This document shows positions 58,302 to 64,000 of a DNA stretch of 64,000 bases, one piece after another. The notes beneath the pieces were generated by a model. That model was given only the letters and a program-made list of their open reading frames with translations, searched no databases and was not told where the DNA came from. This stretch comes from Pisolithus tinctorius. Its lineage: Eukaryota > Basidiomycota > Agaricomycetes > Boletales > Pisolithaceae. Each line of letters opens with the position of its first letter. Positions within the stretch are counted from its first letter, which is position 1. The stretch is taken from assembly GCA_024663395.1 (NCBI GenBank), contig JANFAH010000001.1:6076001-6140000 (forward strand), in the 5' to 3' direction. Position numbers and translations under genes: made by a program.

Positions 58302-59748
58302 TCAACAAATTTCCTCTCCGTCCAAGAATGGATCCCAGTCACTCGGTTTTTCTTCCTTTGCTGGGTCGTCATTATCGTACACGAGTTCATCTACTTCGTC
58401 TTCTTCGTCACCCGAGGTATCTTTCAAGCCTTCCTTGGTCAACTTCACGAGACGGCGACGCTCGTAGTCGACCCGCCGTCGTAGCGACGGCTCGGCAGGA
58501 AACGGTGTAACTGGATTTGATGATTCGGAAGGGAGGAAGGGCGAAGATGACAAACCGAACGAAGGCAGCGTCGCAGAGGACTAGTTTGTGACACCTCTAT
58601 GAACGCAACAGGCAAGGGAGGAGACGAACAACACGTACCATGTTAGGATCGGTCTCGCCTTCCGCATACTCATCCTCGTCCTCGTCGAAGTCTCCATCTA
58701 ATGCCCTTGCTGACCAGTCCTTCTCTGCCTCGGCTTTCAAGAAACGGTCATAAGCTCCGATTCTATTCCACCGGGTTGTTTCGACAGCACCCGGACGAAG
58801 AGTCTCTTCGGGATTGGAAAGCGAAACTGAGCCGTAGGCCTCGAATAAGAATGGCTTGTTGCCCTTTCCTTTCCTATGTGGAACCTTCTTCGTGTTTGCG
58901 GAGATGTGAATCTGGGTGTGTACGTCGTGATGCTGGGGTGACTTTAGAAGTGACATTCAACATATCCGCGAGTATGGTCTTACATATATAATGGCCTTAG
59001 ACAGGTCGCAGCCCTTTGGCCAGGCTTTAGTGAGCTCGAGGTCTTCTTCGGCCACCCAACGCCAGCCATCACTTTCGTCATCGAGAAAGACAGAACCTTC
59101 TGAGTCGTTTCCAGGATAATGGTACGGGTCACGCGCCGTGGATGATTTCGCCCAAGTGTGCCCACTCTTGATCACACCATGCTGTCCCACTATTGCCGCG
59201 TTTTGCACTTCAAAAAGGTGCCCGACAGGTTCTGGCGACACAGGAAATAATTCTCTGGCTTTCCCTTTATCCTTGCTCGATGACAGGATAGCGGTCAATC
59301 TGTTCGAGACGCGACGGAGGTTATATGGCGCGACTATCTCGTCATCCGTGGCAGGATCAAAGATGTAAGCGATGAGTTTGCGTAGATGGGAAAGCGTGTA
59401 GTTGAGCGGGACCTGAACGATACGGTACACCCCGTCCCTGTTGAACTCCCGCCCGTCTGCACGAGGGTGTACAAGCTGAAACCGGAGTGAGATGTGGCGT
59501 CCGAAAGACGTCGGAGGGGGCAGCGTGGTGCCATGGGTGAACCGGCGGATACGACCAAATGGGTTGGTTGGAGAGTCTGCGGGGATGGTCCATGGGCGCG
59601 GAAGGGTTCTTGGAGTTGCAAGGACAGAGGACGACGCGCAGGGCGACGACGGGGGAAGTGGGGAGGACAGCTGGCGTCGTTTCGGGCCACGACGTGACCC
59701 AGGAGATTCGAATTCAGGACTGGCCACGAACGGTCGTTTGAGAGACAT
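58302..59748 (-). CDS. Plasmid pRiA4b ORF-3-like domain protein
   Basis: Three exons (58984-59748, 58639-58911, 58302-58580) give 438 residues. The Pro/Ser/Arg-rich N-terminus is followed by a domain with LRFQLVHPRADGREF, YRIVQVPLNYTLSHLRKLIA, GHLFEVQNAAIVGQHG and EEDLELTKAWPKGCDLSKAI. This fits the pRiA4b ORF-3/IS1096-type domain (beta strand, 'L..L...I...F', 'HLFEV' and a W.L/LTKA end). The C-terminal third is acidic and charged, ending WDPFLDGEEIC. Function unknown. At least three broken N-terminal fragments of this gene lie between 35.6 and 40.9 kb. Confidence 0.75.
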
Positions 59749-60344
59749 CCTCGATGTTTCAATCAACAACGCGTAAAATTATTATTTGGCTTGTCACGGT
59801 CAGGTGACCACCACGTGATCCTGCCACTCTCCGAGGGGATGTTCTTTGATGGTACTGCCATCGGTCACCTAGCGGTGAAGCGTGGCCAATGTTCGGATAA
59901 GTTTACATCGCATCGCGTTATGCGTTCGAAAAACAGGGGAGAGGTATCAACTTGTCCATCATGTGGGGGTTCTCCAGAAGACAATCGTTCCCTCTCGATC
60001 ATGGAGGTGAGGTACTATTCATATACTCCCTCTCAGAGTCCAATTCATGGACGGATTTGGCGTCAACATCATTTCTATGCGCAGTTGTGCTTGCATCATC
60101 TCACGCAACTGACCCGCCCATCGCCAAATCAGATTAATACATTTGGATCGCAAGCCTTGCCCAACAGCTTCCTTCTAGTCCCACAACATACGGAGTTTGC
60201 GGACTTGGCCGGTAGTCGTAAGTAAGAGATAATAGAATGCCATATCTCTTCTGAAGGTTCTTCAAGGCCAAAGGTGCCCACAGGAAAGGCAGTGCTAGGG
60301 AGTTAGTGGGGGTTCCCAGATGGGATCATCATGTAACGGTGTAG
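59749..60344. other. Intergenic
   Basis: One 144-codon plus ORF (59791-60225) has no recognisable domain. Positions 60255-60340 are shared with the upstream flank of DUF6534 copy 3 (37985-38047). Confidence 0.45.
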
Positions 60345-60418
60345 TCCACCTCGTGAAACGCGTTGCTTGAGGCAATGCAGGTTCTTCCGATCATATTAGT
60401 GCTGCCTTCGTTGTTTAA
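60345..60418 (+). promoter_or_regulatory. Conserved upstream block of DUF6534 copy 5
   Basis: Matches the blocks at 32691 and 38048 (ACCTCGTGAAA, GGCAATGCAGGTT, CATATTAGTGCTGCCTTCGT) and ends 114 bp before the ATG. Confidence 0.55.
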
Positions 60419-60531
60419 AAATGGACCGGGCTCTCTCGATACGCCCCCGTCATCCTTGATCGCTTCTTCATACCCAACTAACCAGCAACGAGTCCGTCGA
60501 CGAGTGCCCGTATCCAACGTATCCAGACGAC

Positions 60532-62537
60532 ATGGGCATTCCGGCCGGGTTCGGTGAAGACGTTTCATAGTCGAGTGCCATCTTGTCTACTCATTTGTTC
60601 ACGACATAGGTGCTGCCCTCGTCGGGGGTTTGATCTCCGCCATGTATGTATTACTTTGCTAGATTTTGTCATATCTCCTCCCTGATGTTCCCGTGTCATG
60701 TCAAAGGTTATATGGAATAACAACTTTCCAGGTGCACTCTATACAGAATGTTCAGGCTCATGATCTGCTTACTGGTTATATAGACCTATGTGTATTATAT
60801 GCAAGACACTGCGGATTCCTCGATCATAAAGTTCATTGTTGCTGCAGTATGGTGAGTTTGGCTACCTTGCGGCAGGTCTCAAATCCGCTCATGCCAAGTC
60901 AGGGTTCTTGATTCGCTACATGTCGCATTCAGTGAGTATCTGGTGCGTCCACGTGAGTGCTTAGCTAATGGGCGTTTAGTGTGTCACATCTTGTATTACT
61001 ACCTGGTGAGACTGATACGATTCTTCCTCGTGGCCCTCGTGCTTAACTGCTGCAGATAACCAATTACGGCAATCCGTTGAGTTTGGAATTTGTTATTTGG
61101 TTCGTTTGCCTTCCATTTCGGAGTCACTTCCTGCTAATGTGACATGGCAGGTCATTCCCGGTACGCACATCCAACTTCTACATGGCACCGATTCGACTGT
61201 TGTCTCTGATTAGGCGTCACACCTTGCGAATGTGGGTTCCTTTCATCTCGCTAGCCCTTATAATAGCATTTTAACCTTATTCCAGTTACTTCTGGTCACT
61301 ATAGCTCAGTTGTAAGTGACACTCACTTGCAGATTGATGCTCATAAACCGAACGTGGCGATGTCGCTAGATTCTTCGCACATAAAATATATTACCGTATG
61401 TTGCATTTGGCCTGCTTGTCGATATTTTGTTGATCGGCATTCAGTTTGCCGCCATCAAGTGAGGTGGTTGGTAACCGCCCCAATTGTGAGTACATTTACT
61501 CGTAAGGACGAGATATCATTCAGTGACGGGATCGAAATAGATATTGTTAGAGATAGCTCACCTCGGTGAGTCTAAAAAAACATTACGTTCACGATGTATT
61601 TCCAACGATATGTTAATAGGGTTTGGCATGGGTTTGTACTTTTCTTCCATCCCGAGAGATCTATTCTAATCAAGATGCAGCGACATTTATTTTAACGTAC
61701 TCCAATTTGTTCAACCATCTTAACAGAAATACTAATATCCGCTTATAGGCTCATCAATAACACGGCCAGCTCCCTCTCGCAGACTAGGGTAGTTTCATCA
61801 ACAGATATATTGGTGCAGAGCCTCACGTGGGTCATTTCTAGTTATATTCCGCGACGCCTGCTGTGGCCACCGTCGTACTGGCTGAGGTTTTGATCACGAC
61901 GTCACTCTGCCTACTTTTGTATGAAAGCGGCTCCCGCGCAGCATTCCCAAGGTAATTCCAATCGGTGCTGGCGGTTCGCTCCTATCTAACGAACCCTGCC
62001 TAGCACGAAACGCATGTTGGACACGCTTATCGTATATGCTGTCAACCGGTGTTTGTTGACCTTGTAAGTTTGACCCCTCTTTTCTTTGTAACTTGTGTCT
62101 TAACTTTTCGTCGTAGACCAGTCGCCATTGCAGAGGTCTCCCTGGTGCGTATGACCTGTTCCAAGACAACTGTAATGCTCTCATACTTCCTTCAGGACGC
62201 TAGTGACTATGCTGCTTGGGTATTGGGATTAGACTTCATCATTGGAAAACGTCAGTCTTCTGAATGCCATGCACAGAACTCCCCTTCTTACTATTGAACA
62301 GTATACGCGAACTCGCTCCTAGCATCGCTGAACACCCGGGAATACCTTCGGTCCCAGGGTCAGGGTCAAGGTACCGCGGCAGATGTACGCATCGATGCTG
62401 TCCATTTCGCAAACCTACGGCAGCTTTCGGAGGCTACACGGAGTTCAAAGGATGGAGGATGGCATTTCGAGGTTCGCAATGCGGCCGTTATCAATATTGG
62501 TGCTGTTCCGGTCCGCGATAAGCCTACAACCCTGTGA
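60532..62537 (+). CDS. DUF6534 multi-pass membrane protein, copy 5
   Basis: Twenty exons keep phase and all donors are GT: MGIPAGFG, VWVLDSLHVAFMCHILYYYL, ITNYGNPLSLEFVIW, CRHQVRWLVTAPI, TKRMLDTLIVYAVNRCLLTL, DFIIGKLYANSLLASLNTRE, ending at the TGA at 62535-62537. This is the most diverged and best preserved copy. Exon 8 is 10 bases (61151-61160). The family is an orphan seven-helix-like membrane protein of Agaricomycetes. The stop lies where copy 2 has CGA (TTGCGAAG against CTGTGAAG), so the tail may have been shortened by a CpG-to-TpG change. Confidence 0.82.
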
Positions 62538-62581
62538 AGAGAGGGGGAGGTGTGATTCGAGTAGTTCCATCTTTGTATTCG

Positions 62582-63912
62582 CCATCATGTCCCAGGTATC
62601 ATCACTGGATATACAGTAGAATACCTTGTAATGCATTACATAATTATGCATAAAATGGCTAATGCAAAGGATTTTATGTGACTGCAGGTGGGGCCCCCTC
62701 ACAATGGCTCACATATGCATAATGCAAAATGCATGCTATTGCACCTCACTTTATGCATTATGAGTTGCCTGAATAGCTAAGCATATTGTACTTCAATAGT
62801 ATATGTAGGCCCCAGGAGGGGTGGAACAACTTAACTTTACCAGACCTTGCTCAACCATGCCAGAAATCTTGAAAAGAAAGCCCCATAATCCCCTGAAAAC
62901 TGCCCCACCTGTGAAATGGCACAAAATAGGAGTGGAAAATGCTCCTTGGACATCTGCTCAGCTTCCAAAAACTTCCTGTCAGCAAAATCTCACTCTTTCT
63001 GACTGGATGGCTGTCTACTCCTATGTTGACTCACATCCCAATGTTCCTCAGGCTGATATAGTTCGGCATTTCAGCACTCTCACAACTGGGGCACTTCTCT
63101 TTGACCAGTCCACCCTGTCACAGAAGTTGTGAGATCATCCTAAAATGGAAGCTTGCATCAACACCAACCCTGCCACACTCTCTTCAAAGAGACCATGCAC
63201 TGTTACACATCCTGACATAGAATGGGCACTATACTTATGGGTTCTACATATGGAAAATAACAGAGATACTGTCACAGGCCCTATGTTACAAGAGAAATGC
63301 AGTAGATTTGAGGATGAGTTTCAGGTTCCTAAAGAGGAAAGGCTACTAGGAGAAGGGTGGCTGCACTCATTCTGCAAGAGCTACAAGATTCAGGAGCATT
63401 GATGACATGGAGAGGCAGGCTCAGTAGACCCTGTGGCAGTTGAGACTGAGCAACAATGATTCCAAAAAATTCTGGCAAGATTTGCACCATGGGATCACTT
63501 TAATTTTGATGAGACAGCACTGTTCTGTCATATGCTGGGACACCCACAGCTTGGTCTTAGGTTCTGAACACTGAGTCAATGCTGAATGCTGAAACAAAGT
63601 CTGTTCCTTACTATACTTTTCTAGTTAGCTTTTGTACTGCCCTCACTTGTGCTGAGGCAGTGTCTGTCTTCAGCTCTCCAATCCCTGCCTTCTTGTTTAA
63701 CCTTTAGTTAGTTCCTTGCACAGCTATTAAGTTCCTCACCAGTAACCCTGGCCTTTGGTATATATACTCTATGTACATTGTACTTAGTTCCTCAGTCTGA
63801 ATATCAACCTAGTTCACCCCAAGTTCCCAGCTTAAGCCTGAGTCAACCCTCAGCTTTTGCTCCTGACCCCCTTCAGCTCTCTCTGACTTCAACCCAGCTT
63901 GCACAAGGGTCT
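62582..63912. other. CpG-depleted block
   Basis: Reading through these 1.33 kb I find a single CG dinucleotide (63064-63065), whereas the flanking genes are CpG-rich. It covers the pogo-like remnant and the LTR-like sequence after it. This is the usual trace of DNA methylation followed by deamination in silenced transposons. Confidence 0.85.
62821..63550 (+). pseudogene. Pogo/CENP-B-type (Tc1-mariner superfamily) transposase remnant
   Basis: One frame can be followed from 62821 across in-frame TGA codons at 63130, 63400, 63403 and about 63456. N-terminal helix-turn-helix: LTLSDWMAVYSYVDSHPN, then the CENP-B/Tc5 DNA-binding block ALYLWVLHMENNRDTVTGPM and LLGEGWLHSFCKSYKIQ. Then comes the start of the DDE domain with its first catalytic Asp (HFNFDETALFC, about 63489-63521), after which the match ends. 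The remaining DDE domain is missing. Confidence 0.8.
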
Positions 63913-64000
63913 AGCGCATGAGCTAAGACCAAGGGTTGTTGCACCTGGCACTTGGCCTTTGTTACGCTTGAGTTGAGTGACTTTGTCAAATGGACTAGTC
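63565..64000 (+). repeat. LTR-like sequence entering from the right edge
   Basis: Directly after the truncated transposase. It contains a TATA box (GGTATATATACTC at 63758-63770) followed about 25-30 bases later by CAGTCTGAATATCAACC (63793-63809), the same arrangement as in the Gypsy LTR at the left edge. Borders and orientation of the rest are not determinable here. Confidence 0.4.

Noticed and set aside
1..64000. CRISPR arrays, tRNA or rRNA genes, bacterial-type operons
   Set aside because: No regularly spaced repeats, and no tRNA B-box or rRNA sequence that I could recognise by eye; the window is eukaryotic. A covariance-model scan would settle small RNA genes.

Overview
This is a window from a fungal nuclear genome, almost certainly a mushroom-forming basidiomycete (Agaricomycetes). 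The reasons are: genes packed with introns of about 45-65 bp with GT(GC)...AG ends; a tandem family of DUF6534-type membrane proteins typical of Agaricomycetes; fungal-specific versions of tRNA ligase, DCP1, KEL3 and LCB3; and Ty3/Gypsy and pogo-type transposon remnants at the two edges. Exon structures were built by hand, by requiring correct splice sites, continuous phase and agreement with protein families recalled from memory. No database was searched.

Layout. 1-2,680: 5' half of a Ty3/Gypsy element on the minus strand (LTR, gag, start of pol), with a -1 frameshift site at the end of gag. 4,299-11,026: KEL3-like kelch protein (-), TMEM242-like protein (+) and an amidase-signature hydrolase (+). 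11-18.5 kb: gene-poor, with one F-box gene. 18,555-29,554: tRNA ligase (-), a basidiomycete-type protein of unknown function (+), then the most notable gene of the window, a 16-exon, 1,665-codon gene (-) that joins an RNAi-type RNA-dependent RNA polymerase to a UPF1-like SF1 helicase in one reading frame, divergent from a small P-loop ATPase (+).

29.6-45.5 kb and 59.7-62.5 kb: a duplicated region built from DUF6534 membrane-protein genes (four near-complete copies, one truncated, two inverted tail fragments), a TDG/Mug-type DNA glycosylase (one intact, one decayed copy), and fragments of the neighbouring ATPase and of a pRiA4b ORF-3-like gene. 44-59.7 kb is otherwise a normal gene-dense stretch: mitochondrial ribosomal protein uS8, DCP1, an unknown protein, an eIF4E-like protein, a fungal rhodopsin-domain membrane protein, an LCB3-like lipid phosphatase, a truncated F-box protein and the pRiA4b ORF-3-like gene. 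62.6-64 kb: a CpG-depleted pogo-like transposase remnant followed by LTR-like sequence.

Themes. Several genes act on RNA: decapping (DCP1), tRNA and intron ligation (tRNA ligase), cap binding (eIF4E-like) and dsRNA synthesis plus unwinding (RdRP-helicase). They do not form an operon-like unit, and I read their closeness as ordinary gene density. The RdRP-helicase fusion is the best candidate for a little-described system, because it puts in one polypeptide two activities that fission yeast and Neurospora supply as separate partner proteins.
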